NCBI RefSeq assembly: GCF_011064845.1
Contig: NZ_CP049015.1
Span: 1,116,001 to 1,180,000, forward strand
Length of the DNA: 64,000 nt
From: Citrobacter freundii ATCC 8090 = MTCC 1658 = NBRC 12681
GTDB lineage: Bacteria; Pseudomonadota; Gammaproteobacteria; Enterobacterales; Enterobacteriaceae
Reading direction: 5' to 3'
The position numbers and the translations under genes were made by a program. The notes under the pieces were generated by a model, which saw only the letters and a list, made by a program, of their open reading frames with translations, searched no databases and had not been told where the DNA came from. This document shows positions 11,128 to 20,952 of the stretch, in pieces (the first letter of the stretch is position 1; the number at the start of each line of letters is the position of its first letter).

Positions 11128-11649
11128 CTACTTAAGCTTGCCTCGTAATCCTTCATAGACATCCAGTGCTTTCTGCACATTTGCCTCGTCCATCGATATC
11201 TCTGAGAAGTCGATAAACCAAGTACCGGAGCTATGTTTATTAATGACAAAGAGCTTTTTGCTCTGAACAACACGATACTCAACATCGTATTCTTTGTTAA
11301 ACGTTGAGCCTGTATCAGGAATGGTGAACGTTGTTGTTACACCTGAATCATTTGGATCCCATTTTAAGAAGCCAGAATAAAGTGTGATCCAGTTTTCAAG
11401 ATTGCTTTTCGTGACATAGCCGAATTGGGTAACCACATTACCGCCGTTATAAATAACGATCATTGCATAATCGCCATCGTCGTCGAGGCGTAAAGTCCCA
11501 TGGAAAGCATCATTATATTTAGGATCTTTTGGCAGCTGAATATCGATGCCCGTTTTGTACTGTGTCCAGGGGTAGTAAAAGGCTGGTTTGCCTGGCGTGG
11601 AGCATCCTGTTAAAAACATAATTAATAGTAAACCAAGTACTTTCTTCAT
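11128..11649 (-). CDS. Hypothetical lipoprotein
   Basis: The 173-residue protein starts MKKVLGLLLIMFLTGCSTPG, with lipobox LTGC, so it should be anchored in the envelope. The mature part is rich in aromatic and beta-type residues (DGDYAMIVIYNGG, LENWITLYSGFLKW, GTWFIDFSEI) and looks like a compact beta domain followed by a C-terminal helix (VQKALDVYEGLRGKLK). I do not recognise the family. It lies 19 bp after the monooxygenase-like gene on the same strand, so cotranscription is likely. Together with the facing lipoprotein gene it forms an AT-rich accessory patch. Confidence 0.7.
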   Translation of the reverse strand: MKKVLGLLLIMFLTGCSTPGKPAFYYPWTQYKTGIDIQLPKDPKYNDAFHGTLRLDDDGDYAMIVIYNGGNVVTQFGYVTKSNLENWITLYSGFLKWDPNDSGVTTTFTIPDTGSTFNKEYDVEYRVVQSKKLFVINKHSSGTWFIDFSEISMDEANVQKALDVYEGLRGKLK

Positions 11650-11668
11650 TACCTATCCTATTTCTTAA

Positions 11669-11974
11669 TTATGATGTGACCGTTGGATTTACCACGCCAT
11701 CCATCAATATGTAACGTGCTTCCTGTCGCGTGTATTGATCAATTAACGGTACAAGTCGTCGGAAATGCTCACTGGCACAATGTTCATCGAGAGCCGCATG
11801 GTTTGGCCATTCTTCGATAAAAATAAAATGACCCGGATCTTTTTCATCAATATAGAGGTCGTAAGCAATACAATGCGGTTCTTTCTTCGTTGCCGATATT
11901 AGCTCACGATACAACGGGAGAACGGTTTCAATAAACTCAGGTTTGATGAAATCTTCGGCAATGACCTTTAACAC
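11669..11974 (-). CDS. Antibiotic-biosynthesis-monooxygenase-fold (YgiN-like) small enzyme
   Basis: The 101-residue product has the ABM dimeric ferredoxin-like signature: a first strand VIAEDFIKPEFI, LYRELISATKKEPHCIAYDLY, then FIFIEEWPNHAALDEHCASEHFRRLVP. Family members such as YgiN act on quinols or related aromatics, or degrade haem; the substrate here is open. The start is taken as GTG at 11974 because AGGAGG sits five bases upstream; a longer reading from TTG at 11989 would translate the ribosome site itself. It is the first gene of a short unit with the lipoprotein gene downstream. Confidence 0.8.
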   Translation of the reverse strand: MLKVIAEDFIKPEFIETVLPLYRELISATKKEPHCIAYDLYIDEKDPGHFIFIEEWPNHAALDEHCASEHFRRLVPLIDQYTRQEARYILMDGVVNPTVTS

Positions 11975-12109
11975 GCAGCCTCCTGGCAAATAAACAATTC
12001 ACACTATGTAATGTAGATATCATTTGGGCAAGACGTCACAAAGTTATATCGGCCGGTTAGTGAATTATGCCAGCTATCAATCAGATGATCCGCATAACTG
12101 TGATCCACT

Positions 12110-12922
12110 TCACCTCCCGGCCACCAAAATCTCCTGCGACTCGACGCCGTCCTCTATCTGTTTCGCCACCTTTTGTAAGGCCGGAAGGTGCTTTTCTGCC
12201 GCCTGTTCGATGGTCATGGCACTGGCCATATACACCAGATTCAGGCAGCCGATCACCCGCTGTTCGCTACGGATGGGGACAGCGATAGAAGCGATTTTCT
12301 CCTCCTGATCCCAGCCGCGAAAGTTCTGGCCAAAACCGTCTTTTCGCGCCCGGGTTAAAATGGCATTGAGCTTCAGCGGTTCGCGCGCAAGCTGGAACTC
12401 TTCTCCTGGTCGGGAGGCCAGCATTTCAATCAGTTCCTGACGTTCATTCTCCGGACAGAATGCCAGCCAGGTCAGGCCGGATGCGGTTTTCAGCAATGGC
12501 AAACGACGCCCGACCATCGCCCGGTGAAACGACAGGCGGCTGAAGCGGTGGGTTGTTTCACGTACCACCATCGCGTCCACATCCAGCGTGGAAACGTCGG
12601 TCGGCCAGATGACCTCGCGCAGCAAATCCCCCAGCAGCGGGGCGGCGAGTGCGGAAATCCACTGCTCGTCACGAAATCCCTCGCTGAGCTGGCGGACTTT
12701 AATGGTTAAGCGAAAGCTGTCATCGGACAGGCTGCGCCGAACGTAACCCTCATCTTGCAGGGTTTCCAGCAGCCGTCTGACCGTGGTGCGATGCAGGCCG
12801 CTTAACTCAGCAAGTAAGCCAACACTGGCCCCACCATCGAGCCGGTTTAACATATTTAATAACATTAATCCGCGCGTTAATCCGCGTACGGTTTTGTACT
12901 CAGTGCTCTCGTCATTTTTCAT
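12110..12922 (-). CDS. mhpR: IclR-type activator of the mhp operon
   Basis: About 270 residues, with an N-terminal winged helix (VGLLAELSGLHRTTVRRLLETLQDEGYV) and a C-terminal IclR effector domain (GASVPI-like IASIAVPIRSEQRVIGCLNLVY). MhpR binds 3-(3-hydroxyphenyl)propionate and activates mhpA transcription. It diverges from mhpA, with the palindromic operator in between. Starts at 12922 and 12928 (ATGAATATG) are both possible; 12922 matches the spacing of the E. coli protein and neither has a good ribosome site. The match to E. coli MhpR looks higher than for several nearby proteins. Confidence 0.95.
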   Translation of the reverse strand: MKNDESTEYKTVRGLTRGLMLLNMLNRLDGGASVGLLAELSGLHRTTVRRLLETLQDEGYVRRSLSDDSFRLTIKVRQLSEGFRDEQWISALAAPLLGDLLREVIWPTDVSTLDVDAMVVRETTHRFSRLSFHRAMVGRRLPLLKTASGLTWLAFCPENERQELIEMLASRPGEEFQLAREPLKLNAILTRARKDGFGQNFRGWDQEEKIASIAVPIRSEQRVIGCLNLVYMASAMTIEQAAEKHLPALQKVAKQIEDGVESQEILVAGR

Positions 12923-12954
12923 ATTCATTGACAAATCTACAGGTAAAACAACGT

Positions 12955-12971
12955 TGTGCACTTAGTGCACA
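12955..12971. promoter_or_regulatory. MhpR operator
   Basis: TGTGCACTTAGTGCACA is a near-perfect 17-bp palindrome between the divergent mhpR and mhpA genes. E. coli MhpR binds a closely similar GGTGCAC-type palindrome upstream of mhpA, so this is very likely its site. Confidence 0.8.
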
Positions 12972-13113
12972 TCCAGGCATGTTTTGATTGTAGCGCAAAA
13001 ACTCACTCCTATACTGACCGCACAACAAAAAATTATTCACATATTTTTAACAAAACAAGTTGCGCCTCACCAGGGTCCGCAATTGCGTTTTGTCCGAGTC
13101 GTGAGGTTCTGAA

Positions 13114-14778
13114 ATGACAACAAAAAACCCGGATATCCAACCCGCTGTGCAGCACACCGTGCAGGTGGCGATTGCCGGTGCCGGCCCGGTGGGGCTAATG
13201 ATGGCCAACTATCTTGGCCAGATGGGCATTGAGGTATTGGTAGTGGAGAAGCTCGACACGCTGATCGACTATCCCCGAGCCATTGGCATTGACGATGAAG
13301 CGTTGCGCACCATGCAGTCTGTGGGGCTGGTCGAGCGCGTTTTGCCGCACACCACGCCGTGGCACGCGATGCGCTTTCTCACGCCGAAAGGCCGCTGCTT
13401 TGCTGATATCCAGCCGATGACCGACGAATTTGGCTGGTCGCGCCGCAATGCGTTTATTCAACCACAGGTGGATGCGGTGATGTTGGAAGGGCTGTCGCGT
13501 TTTCCCAACGTGCGCTGCCTGTTCTCCCGCGAACTGGAGGCCTTCAGCCAGCAAAACGGCGAAGTGACGCTGAATCTGAAAACGCCGGACGGTCAACGTG
13601 AAACGGTGAAGGCCCAGTGGCTGGTGGCCTGCGACGGCGGCGGCAGTAACGTCAGACGCTCGCTGAATGTGCCGTTTGAAGGCAAAACCGCGCCGAATCA
13701 GTGGATTGTGGTGGATATCGCCAACGATCCGCTCAGCACACCGCATGTGTATCTGTGCTGCGATCCGGTGCGCCCGTATGTCTCCGCTGCGCTGCCGCAC
13801 GCGGTGCGTCGCTTTGAATTTATGGTGATGCCGGGGGAAACCGAAGCGCAGCTCAGTGAACCGCAGAATATGCGTCAGCTTTTGAGCAAAGTGCTGCCGA
13901 ACCCGGACAACGTCGAACTGATCCGCCAGCGCGTGTATACCCATAACGCCCGTCTGGCCGAACGTTTTCGCATTGACCGCGTGCTGCTGGCGGGCGATGC
14001 GGCGCACATTATGCCGGTCTGGCAGGGGCAGGGGTACAACAGCGGCATGCGCGATGCTTTCAATCTGGCGTGGAAACTGGCGCTGGTCATTAAGGGCAAA
14101 GCCGGTGATGAGCTGCTGGATACCTACCAGCAGGAACGCCGCGACCACGCCAAAGCGATGATCGATCTCTCCGTGACCGCTGGCAACGTGCTGGCGCCGC
14201 CAAAACGCTGGCACGGCGCGGTGCGCGACGGGGTTTCCTGGCTGCTGAATTATATTCCGCCGGTCAAACGCTACTTCCTCGAAATGCGCTTTAAGCCGAT
14301 GCCGCAATACCATGTTGGAGCACTGGTGTGTGAGGGTGACGCGAGAACGTCTCCGGTCGGCAAGATGTTTATCCAGCCGAAGGTGACGCTGGAATCGGGC
14401 GAAGTGACGCTGCTCGACAACGTTATTGGACCGAATTTCGCGGTGATTGGCTGGGGCTGTAACCCGCTATGGGGCATGAACGAGGCGCAGATCCAACAGT
14501 GGCAGGCGCTGGGGACGCGTTTTATCCAGGTCGTGCCGGATACGCAGATACATACCGATCAGGATAACCACGACGGCGTTACCCGCATTGGTGATACGCA
14601 AAACCGCCTGCGCGCGTGGTTTGCCCAGCACAACGCCGCGCTGGTGGTAATGCGCCCGGACCGCTTCGTGGCCGCCATCGCCATTCCGCAAACCCTGGGT
14701 AGTACCCTGAATAAACTGGCGTCGGTGATGACACTTACCCGCGCTACTGCCGATATTCCTGTTGAAAAGGTGGCCTGA
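13114..14778 (+). CDS. mhpA: 3-(3-hydroxyphenyl)propionate hydroxylase
   Basis: A 554-residue flavoprotein monooxygenase, the same length as in E. coli. It hydroxylates 3-(3-hydroxyphenyl)propionate to the 2,3-dihydroxy compound with NADH and O2. The FAD-binding GxGxxG is Gly22-Ala-Gly-Pro-Val-Gly27 ([14 protein letters not shown]). The second FAD motif [14 protein letters not shown] (from about residue 294) is followed by the helix [13 protein letters not shown]. The start has GAGG upstream. It is the first gene of mhpABCDFET, with mhpB beginning 2 bp after its stop. Confidence 0.96.
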   Translation: MTTKNPDIQPAVQHTVQVAIAGAGPVGLMMANYLGQMGIEVLVVEKLDTLIDYPRAIGIDDEALRTMQSVGLVERVLPHTTPWHAMRFLTPKGRCFADIQPMTDEFGWSRRNAFIQPQVDAVMLEGLSRFPNVRCLFSRELEAFSQQNGEVTLNLKTPDGQRETVKAQWLVACDGGGSNVRRSLNVPFEGKTAPNQWIVVDIANDPLSTPHVYLCCDPVRPYVSAALPHAVRRFEFMVMPGETEAQLSEPQNMRQLLSKVLPNPDNVELIRQRVYTHNARLAERFRIDRVLLAGDAAHIMPVWQGQGYNSGMRDAFNLAWKLALVIKGKAGDELLDTYQQERRDHAKAMIDLSVTAGNVLAPPKRWHGAVRDGVSWLLNYIPPVKRYFLEMRFKPMPQYHVGALVCEGDARTSPVGKMFIQPKVTLESGEVTLLDNVIGPNFAVIGWGCNPLWGMNEAQIQQWQALGTRFIQVVPDTQIHTDQDNHDGVTRIGDTQNRLRAWFAQHNAALVVMRPDRFVAAIAIPQTLGSTLNKLASVMTLTRATADIPVEKVA

Positions 14779-14779
14779 T

Positions 14780-15724
14780 ATGCACGCTTATCTTCACTGT
14801 CTTTCCCACTCGCCGCTGGTGGGCTATGTCGACCCGGCTCAGGCTGTGCTTGACGAGGTTAACGGCGTGATCGCCAGCGCCCGGGCGCGTATTGCGGCGT
14901 TCGACCCGGAACTTGTAGTGCTGTTTGCCCCCGATCACTACAACGGTTTTTTTTACGATGTGATGCCGCCGTTCTGTTTAGGCGTGAGAGCCACGGCGAT
15001 CGGTGATTTCGGCAGCGCGGCGGGGGAACTGCCGGTGCCGACAGATCTCGCTGAAGCCTGCGCCCACGCGGTGATGAAAAGCGGCATCGATCTTGCCGTG
15101 TCCTACAACATGCAGGTCGATCACGGCTTCGCGCAGCCGCTGGAGTTTTTGCTCGGCGGTCTGGATAAGGTGCCGGTGTTGCCGGTGTTTATTAACGGCG
15201 TCGCCACGCCGCTGCCGGGCTTTCAGCGTACCCGCATGCTCGGTGAAGCGATTGGCCGTTTCGCCAGCTCGCTGAATAAGCGCGTGCTGTTTTTAGGCTC
15301 CGGTGGTCTATCGCATCAACCGCCGGTCCCGGAGCTGGCGAAGGCTGATGCCCATATGCGTGACCGCCTGCTCGGCAGCGGCAAACAGTTACCTGAAAAC
15401 GAGCGCGAGCTGCGCCAGCAGCGGGTGATCAGCGCCGCCGAGAAGTTCGTGGCCGATCAAAACACGCTGCATCCGCTGAACCCTGTCTGGGATAACCGCT
15501 TTATGAGCCTGCTTGAGCAGGGGCGTTTGCAGGAGCTGGACGCGGTCAGTAACGAAGAGCTGTCCGTGATGGCGGGCAAATCAACGCACGAAGTTAAAAC
15601 CTGGGTTGCCGCCTTTGCCGCCATTTCTGCCTTTGGTAGCTGGCGTAGTGAAGGCCGTTATTACCGCCCGATCCCGGAGTGGATCGCCGGATTCGGCTCC
15701 CTGAGCGCTACCACACAGAACTGA
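14780..15724 (+). CDS. mhpB: 2,3-dihydroxyphenylpropionate 1,2-dioxygenase
   Basis: The 314-residue extradiol dioxygenase of the LigB type starts [21 protein letters not shown]. It cleaves the catechol ring next to a hydroxyl using Fe(II). Active-site histidines are expected in [21 protein letters not shown] and GGLSHQPP, all present. The start 14780 directly follows the mhpA stop, implying coupled translation. A reading from 14762 would overlap mhpA and is rejected. Confidence 0.96.
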   Translation: MHAYLHCLSHSPLVGYVDPAQAVLDEVNGVIASARARIAAFDPELVVLFAPDHYNGFFYDVMPPFCLGVRATAIGDFGSAAGELPVPTDLAEACAHAVMKSGIDLAVSYNMQVDHGFAQPLEFLLGGLDKVPVLPVFINGVATPLPGFQRTRMLGEAIGRFASSLNKRVLFLGSGGLSHQPPVPELAKADAHMRDRLLGSGKQLPENERELRQQRVISAAEKFVADQNTLHPLNPVWDNRFMSLLEQGRLQELDAVSNEELSVMAGKSTHEVKTWVAAFAAISAFGSWRSEGRYYRPIPEWIAGFGSLSATTQN

Positions 15725-15752
15725 AACAGAACTGAATATGCAGGAGAACATC

Positions 15753-16619
15753 ATGACTTACCAACCGCAAACCGAAGCCGCTACCAGTCGTTTTCTGGAG
15801 GTGCAGGAAGCAGGCGAAACACTACGCGTGCATTTCAATGACTGTGGACAGGGTGAAGAGACCGTCGTGCTGCTGCACGGCTCCGGTCCTGGCGCGACGG
15901 GCTGGGCAAACTTCAGCCGCAATATTGATCCGCTGGTACAGGCCGGATACCGGGTGATCCTGCTGGATTGTCCTGGCTGGGGCAAAAGCGATGGGATCGT
16001 TAACCGCGGTTCGCGATCTGATCTCAACGCTCGCATCCTGAAAAGCGTTGTCGATCAATTGGATATTCAAACAGTCCACTTGCTGGGTAACTCGATGGGC
16101 GGTCACAGTGCTGTCGCGTTTACCCTGAGCTGGCCGGAGCGCGTGGGCAAACTGGTGTTAATGGGCGGCGGAACGGGCGGCATGAGTCTGTTTACCCCGA
16201 TGCCGACCGAAGGTATCAAGCGCCTGAATCAGCTGTACCGCGAGCCGACCATCGAGAACCTGAAGCTGATGATGGAGATCTTTGTCTTCGACACCAGCGA
16301 CCTGACCGAGGCATTGTTTGAGGCACGCCTGAATAACATGCTGTCGCGTCGCGATCACCTGGAAAACTTTGTCCAGAGTCTGGAGGCCAACCCGAAACAG
16401 TTCCCGGATTTCAGCCCGCGTCTGGGTGAAATCAAAGCCCAGACCCTGATTGTCTGGGGACGCAATGACCGCTTTGTGCCGATGGATGCCGGTCTGCGCC
16501 TGCTCTCCGGAATTGCCGGTTCTGAGCTGCATATCTACCGCGACTGCGGACACTGGGCGCAGTGGGAGCATGCGGATGCCTTTAACCAACTGGTGCTGAA
16601 CTTCCTCGCACGCCCTTAA
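15753..16619 (+). CDS. mhpC: 2-hydroxy-6-oxonona-2,4-dienedioate hydrolase
   Basis: A 288-residue alpha/beta-hydrolase, matching the E. coli length. It splits the ring-fission product to 2-hydroxypentadienoate and succinate. The oxyanion motif is [13 protein letters not shown], the nucleophile serine lies in LGNSMGGHS, the acid in WGRNDRFVP and the histidine in [11 protein letters not shown]. The ATG at 15753 has AGGAG seven bases upstream; an ATG five codons earlier overlaps that site and is rejected. Confidence 0.96.
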   Translation: MTYQPQTEAATSRFLEVQEAGETLRVHFNDCGQGEETVVLLHGSGPGATGWANFSRNIDPLVQAGYRVILLDCPGWGKSDGIVNRGSRSDLNARILKSVVDQLDIQTVHLLGNSMGGHSAVAFTLSWPERVGKLVLMGGGTGGMSLFTPMPTEGIKRLNQLYREPTIENLKLMMEIFVFDTSDLTEALFEARLNNMLSRRDHLENFVQSLEANPKQFPDFSPRLGEIKAQTLIVWGRNDRFVPMDAGLRLLSGIAGSELHIYRDCGHWAQWEHADAFNQLVLNFLARP

Positions 16620-16628
16620 GGAACGGAC

Positions 16629-17438
16629 ATGACGAATCATAATCTTGAGCAGTTGGCCGCCGATTTACGTCAGGCTGAAGAAAAAGGGGAAGCTATCGCC
16701 CCACTGCGTGAATTGATTGGTGTGGACAACGGCGAAGCGGCCTACGCCATTCAACGCATCAACGTGCAGTATGAAGTGGCGCGCGGGCGTCGCGTGGTCG
16801 GGCGCAAAGTAGGGCTGACACACCCGAAAGTGCAGCAGCAGCTTGGCGTCGATCAGCCGGACTTCGGTACGCTGTTTGCCGACATGTGCTACGGCGATAA
16901 CGACAACATTGCGTTTGAGCGCGTGCTGCAACCGCGTATTGAAGCGGAAATCGCGCTGGTGCTGAACCGCGATCTGCCCAATGCCGACACTACCTTTGAC
17001 GAGCTGTATAACGCCATCGAGTGGGTGCTGCCCGCGCTGGAAGTGGTCGGCAGCCGTATCCGTGACTGGTCAATCAAGTTTGTTGATACCGTGGCGGATA
17101 ACGCCTCCTGCGGGGTGTATGTGGTCGGCGGCCCGGCACAGCGTCCGGCAGGATTAGATCTGAAAAACTGCGCGATGAAAATGACGCGCAACAACGAAGA
17201 GGTTTCCAGCGGACGCGGCAGCGAATGCCTGGGACATCCGATCAACGCCGCCGTCTGGCTGGCGCGCAAAATGGCCAGCCTCGGCGAGCCGCTACGTGCC
17301 GGAGATATCATTCTCACCGGAGCGTTAGGCCCGATGGTGGCGGTGAATGCGGGCGATCGTTTCGAGGCCCATATCGACGGTATTGGTTCAGTTGCCGCCA
17401 CTTTTTCAGCGGCGGTTACAAGAGGAAGTCAGTCATGA
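16629..17438 (+). CDS. mhpD: 2-keto-4-pentenoate hydratase
   Basis: The 269-residue protein of the fumarylacetoacetate-hydrolase-like hydratase family adds water to 2-hydroxypentadienoate, giving 4-hydroxy-2-oxovalerate. Family segments visible are [36 protein letters not shown] with the metal-binding acids, [12 protein letters not shown] and [18 protein letters not shown]. Its length equals the E. coli protein. Its stop overlaps the mhpF start in ATGA, pointing to translational coupling. Confidence 0.95.
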   Translation: MTNHNLEQLAADLRQAEEKGEAIAPLRELIGVDNGEAAYAIQRINVQYEVARGRRVVGRKVGLTHPKVQQQLGVDQPDFGTLFADMCYGDNDNIAFERVLQPRIEAEIALVLNRDLPNADTTFDELYNAIEWVLPALEVVGSRIRDWSIKFVDTVADNASCGVYVVGGPAQRPAGLDLKNCAMKMTRNNEEVSSGRGSECLGHPINAAVWLARKMASLGEPLRAGDIILTGALGPMVAVNAGDRFEAHIDGIGSVAATFSAAVTRGSQS

Positions 17439-18385
17439 GTAAGCGTAAAGTCGCCATTATCGGCTCCGGCAACATCGGTACCGATTTGATGATAAAAATT
17501 CTGCGTCACGGGAAGCATCTGGAAATGGCGGTGATGGTCGGTATCGATCCAGATTCTGATGGTCTGGCGCGTGCCCGACGCATGGGCGTTGCCACCACCC
17601 ATGAAGGGGTGACAGGGCTTATCGCCATGCCGGAATTCGCCGACATCGACATTGTTTTTGATGCCACCAGCGCAGGCGCGCATGTGAAGAACGACGCCGC
17701 GCTGCGCGCCGTTAAACCAGCGATCCGCCTGATCGACCTGACGCCCGCGGCAATCGGCCCGTACTGCGTGCCTGTGGTGAATCTGGAGGCCAACGTTGAT
17801 CAGCAGAACGTTAATATGGTGACCTGCGGCGGGCAGGCGACTATCCCGATGGTGGCGGCAGTTTCTCGCGTGGCAAAAGTGCATTACGCCGAAATTATCG
17901 CCTCGATAGCCAGTAAATCTGCGGGTCCAGGCACGCGCGCTAATATCGATGAGTTTACCGAAACCACCTCGAAGGCGATTGAAGTGGTTGGCGGCGCGGC
18001 AAAAGGTAAAGCGATTATCGTCCTTAATCCAGCCGAGCCGCCGCTGATGATGCGCGACACGGTGTATGTGCTGAGCGAAGCGGCCTCTGAGGTTGAAGTT
18101 GAAGCATCGATTAATGAGATGGCGGCGGCGGTGCAGGCGTACGTGCCGGGCTATCGTCTGAAACAGCGTGTCCAGTTTGAAGTCATCCCGCAGGATAAAC
18201 CGGTCAATCTGCCGGGCATCGGCCAGTTCTCCGGGCTGAAAACCGCGGTGTATCTGGAAGTGGAAGGCGCGGCGCACTATTTACCTGCCTATGCGGGCAA
18301 CCTCGACATTATGACCTCCAGCGCGCTGGCGACCGCTGAGAAAATGGCGCAGTCACTCACTCGTCAGGCAGGAGAAGCAGCATGA
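17435..18385 (+). CDS. mhpF: Acetaldehyde dehydrogenase (acylating)
   Basis: A 316-residue enzyme starting [20 protein letters not shown], with the NAD-binding GSGNIG turn. The catalytic cysteine is in [11 protein letters not shown]. It converts the acetaldehyde released by MhpE to acetyl-CoA inside a complex with that aldolase, so the toxic intermediate is channelled. It overlaps mhpD and mhpE by 4 bp each. A longer frame starting at 17225 lies inside mhpD and is rejected. Confidence 0.96.
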   Translation: MSKRKVAIIGSGNIGTDLMIKILRHGKHLEMAVMVGIDPDSDGLARARRMGVATTHEGVTGLIAMPEFADIDIVFDATSAGAHVKNDAALRAVKPAIRLIDLTPAAIGPYCVPVVNLEANVDQQNVNMVTCGGQATIPMVAAVSRVAKVHYAEIIASIASKSAGPGTRANIDEFTETTSKAIEVVGGAAKGKAIIVLNPAEPPLMMRDTVYVLSEAASEVEVEASINEMAAAVQAYVPGYRLKQRVQFEVIPQDKPVNLPGIGQFSGLKTAVYLEVEGAAHYLPAYAGNLDIMTSSALATAEKMAQSLTRQAGEAA

Positions 18386-19395
18386 ACGGTAAAAAACTCT
18401 ATATCTCTGACGTGACCCTGCGCGACGGCATGCACGCCATTCGTCATCAATATTCGCTGGAAAACGTGCGCCAGATTGCCAAAGCGCTGGACGACGCGAG
18501 GGTGGATTCCATTGAGGTGGCGCACGGCGACGGTCTGCAGGGTTCCAGTTTTAACTATGGCTTTGGCGCGCACAGCGACCTGGAGTGGATTGAAGCGGCG
18601 GCGGACGTGGTCAAGCACGCCAAGATCGCCACGCTGCTGTTGCCGGGCATTGGCACGATTCATGACCTGAAAAATGCGTATCAGGCTGGGGCGCGCGTTG
18701 TGCGTGTGGCGACCCACTGCACCGAAGCGGACGTGTCGGCCCAGCATATTCAGTATGCGCGTGAACTGGGCATGGACACCGTCGGCTTTCTGATGATGAG
18801 TCATATGACCACGCCGGAAAACCTCGCACAGCAGGCGAAACTGATGGAAAACTACGGTGCGACCTGTATCTATGTGGTCGATTCAGGCGGGGCGATGAAC
18901 ATGTCTGATATCCGTGACCGCTTCCGCGCCCTGAAAACGGTGCTGAAGCCGGAAACAGAAACCGGGATGCACGCCCACCACAACCTGAGCCTTGGCGTGG
19001 CGAACTCGATTGCTGCGGTAGAAGAGGGTTGTGATCGTATCGATGCCAGCCTGGCCGGTATGGGCGCAGGCGCAGGCAACGCGCCGCTGGAGGTGTTTAT
19101 CGCCGCGGCGGATAAGCTTGGCTGGCAGCACGGCACCGATCTGTATGCGCTGATGGACGCCGCCGACGATCTGGTGCGTCCGCTGCAGGACCGCCCGGTG
19201 CGGGTGGACCGCGAAACGCTGGCGCTGGGCTATGCCGGCGTGTACTCCAGCTTCCTGCGCCACTGCGAAGTGGCGGCGGCGCGTTATGGCCTGAGCGCGG
19301 TAGATATTCTGGTTGAACTGGGCAAACGCCGGATGGTGGGCGGCCAGGAAGATATGATCGTCGACGTGGCGTTGGATCTGCGCAACAGAAAATAA
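18382..19395 (+). CDS. mhpE: 4-hydroxy-2-oxovalerate aldolase
   Basis: The 337-residue DRE-TIM metallolyase begins with [15 protein letters not shown], which carries the Arg-Asp pair that binds the metal and keto acid. The metal-binding histidines are in [14 protein letters not shown]. It cleaves 4-hydroxy-2-oxovalerate to pyruvate and acetaldehyde and pairs with MhpF. The length matches E. coli. Its ATG overlaps the mhpF stop. Confidence 0.96.
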   Translation: MNGKKLYISDVTLRDGMHAIRHQYSLENVRQIAKALDDARVDSIEVAHGDGLQGSSFNYGFGAHSDLEWIEAAADVVKHAKIATLLLPGIGTIHDLKNAYQAGARVVRVATHCTEADVSAQHIQYARELGMDTVGFLMMSHMTTPENLAQQAKLMENYGATCIYVVDSGGAMNMSDIRDRFRALKTVLKPETETGMHAHHNLSLGVANSIAAVEEGCDRIDASLAGMGAGAGNAPLEVFIAAADKLGWQHGTDLYALMDAADDLVRPLQDRPVRVDRETLALGYAGVYSSFLRHCEVAAARYGLSAVDILVELGKRRMVGGQEDMIVDVALDLRNRK

Positions 19396-19463
19396 AAATG
19401 ATTACGCGGTTGGCAACGTATCAGCCGCGATTCACCTGCATCGTGACCTCAGAGGTACATCTT

Positions 19464-20678
19464 ATGACTACCCGTACCCCCGCATCCTCATCCCGCCTGA
19501 CGTTGACCGTCGGGCTGTGTTTTTTAGTCGCCCTGATGGAAGGGCTGGATTTACAGGCCGCCGGGATCGCTGCCGTCGGTATCGCCCATGCGTTTGCATT
19601 GGATAAAATGCAGATGGGCTGGATCTTCAGCGCGGGCATTCTTGGGCTGCTGCCCGGCGCGCTGGTGGGCGGCATGCTGGCCGATCGCTATGGCCGCAAA
19701 CGCATTCTTATTGCCTCCGTGGCGCTGTTCGGCCTGTTCTCACTGGCAACAGCGATATCCTGGGATTTCTCATCGCTGGTGTTTGCTCGCCTGATGACCG
19801 GTGTTGGGTTGGGTGCGGCGTTGCCGAACCTGATCGCGCTGACTTCTGAGGCGGCGGGCCCGCGTTTTCGTGGGACGGCGGTGAGCCTGATGTATTGCGG
19901 TGTGCCGATTGGCGCGGCGCTGGCGGCAGCGCTCGGGTTTAGCGGTCTGGCCTCTGCCTGGCAAACCGTGTTCTGGGTCGGCGGGGTGATCCCTCTGCTG
20001 CTGGTTCCGCTGTTAATGCGCTGGCTGCCGGAATCACAGGTGTATACCCAACAAACGCAGGTGGCTGCCGCGCCGCTGCGCGCCCTGTTTGCACCAACCA
20101 CCGCGACAGCCACGCTGCTGCTGTGGCTGTGCTATTTCTTCACCCTGCTGGTGGTGTATATGCTGATCAACTGGCTGCCGATGCTGCTGGTCGAGCAGGG
20201 CTTTCAGCCCTCGCAGGCAGCAGGAGTGATGTTTGCTCTGCAAATCGGCGCGGCCAGCGGGACGTTAATTCTCGGGGCGTTGATGGACAAACTGCGTCCG
20301 GTGATCATGTCGCTGCTGATCTACACCGGGATGTTGGCTTCACTGCTGGCGCTGGGCACGGTATCGTCATTGAGCGGCATGCTGATGGCGGGATTTGTGG
20401 CGGGGATGTTTGCCACCGGTGGGCAAAGCGTGTTGTATGCGCTGGCACCGTTGTTTTACAGCACGCAGATCCGCGCCACCGGCGTGGGAACCGCCGTCGC
20501 CGTCGGGCGTCTGGGCGCGATGAGTGGTCCGTTGCTGGCAGGAAAAATGTTAGCGCTCGGCACCGGAACGGTAGGGGTGATGGCGGCTTCTGCGCCGGGG
20601 ATATTGCTGGCAGGGCTGGCGGTATTTATTCTGATGAGCCGCAAATCGCAGATGCCGATCCCTGCCAGCGGTGCTTAA
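19464..20678 (+). CDS. mhpT: 3-hydroxyphenylpropionate transporter (MFS)
   Basis: About 404 residues with twelve membrane segments and the aromatic-acid:H+ symporter signature. The loop 2-3 motif is GGMLADRYGRKRILI, and LMEGLDLQAAGIA in the first helix is typical of this family. It brings the substrate of the mhp pathway across the inner membrane. The ATG at 19464 with AGAGG upstream is chosen over one 22 codons earlier, because the protein then begins like E. coli MhpT. It is the last gene of the operon. Confidence 0.94.
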   Translation: MTTRTPASSSRLTLTVGLCFLVALMEGLDLQAAGIAAVGIAHAFALDKMQMGWIFSAGILGLLPGALVGGMLADRYGRKRILIASVALFGLFSLATAISWDFSSLVFARLMTGVGLGAALPNLIALTSEAAGPRFRGTAVSLMYCGVPIGAALAAALGFSGLASAWQTVFWVGGVIPLLLVPLLMRWLPESQVYTQQTQVAAAPLRALFAPTTATATLLLWLCYFFTLLVVYMLINWLPMLLVEQGFQPSQAAGVMFALQIGAASGTLILGALMDKLRPVIMSLLIYTGMLASLLALGTVSSLSGMLMAGFVAGMFATGGQSVLYALAPLFYSTQIRATGVGTAVAVGRLGAMSGPLLAGKMLALGTGTVGVMAASAPGILLAGLAVFILMSRKSQMPIPASGA

Positions 20679-20786
20679 GCGCTCATTCGGTAGTATGAGC
20701 AGGGAGATACGGTTCCCACTTCCGGGTGAACGCCAGTCGGTGAGGACGTTGCCAGAGTTTACATAAAGCCTGGCAACGGAGGCGTT

Positions 20787-20876
20787 ATGAGCTGGCGGCC
20801 CTTTTTGTATTTGATTATTAATCCCCACCCGATATTAAGCGCCCGGCGCGGGCATCTGCGCCTGGTGCAGGGTTGA
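20787..20876 (+). CDS. Possible 29-residue small ORF before mmuP
   Basis: ATG at 20787 is preceded by GGAGG at ideal distance and opens 29 codons (MSWRPFLYLIINPHPILSAR and nine more residues) ending in TGA. A 9-bp stem (20747-20755 with 20770-20778) lies just upstream. It could be a small peptide gene, a gene remnant, or chance. It ends before the mmuP promoter, so it is not a leader of that transcript. Confidence 0.25.
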   Translation: MSWRPFLYLIINPHPILSARRGHLRLVQG

Positions 20877-20878
20877 CT

Positions 20879-20907
20879 TTGCATTCTGTTAACAAACGCG
20901 GTATAAC
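20879..20907 (+). promoter_or_regulatory. mmuP promoter (predicted)
   Basis: TTGCAT (20879-20884) and TATAAC (20902-20907) are separated by 17 bp. Transcription would start near 20914, just before the Met-box array. Confidence 0.55.
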
Positions 20908-20918
20908 AAACCTTCTTT

Positions 20919-20942
20919 GGATGTTTAGATGTCCATACGTTT
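20919..20942 (+). promoter_or_regulatory. Tandem Met boxes (MetJ operator)
   Basis: Three adjacent 8-bp units, GGATGTTT, AGATGTCC and ATACGTTT, match the Met-box consensus AGACGTCT at 5, 6 and 6 positions in the tandem register MetJ requires. They lie over the predicted start region of mmuP, so methionine/SAM-dependent repression of mmuPM is expected. Confidence 0.6.
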
Positions 20943-20952
20943 AGAAGGTTAC

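Noticed and set aside
13195..14313. A 372-codon open frame on the minus strand
   Set aside because: It is wholly antisense to mhpA, has no family features, and arises from the GC-rich third positions of mhpA.
17429..18277. A 282-codon open frame on the minus strand
   Set aside because: It is antisense to mhpF, and its composition (rich in His and Arg) is typical of a shadow frame.
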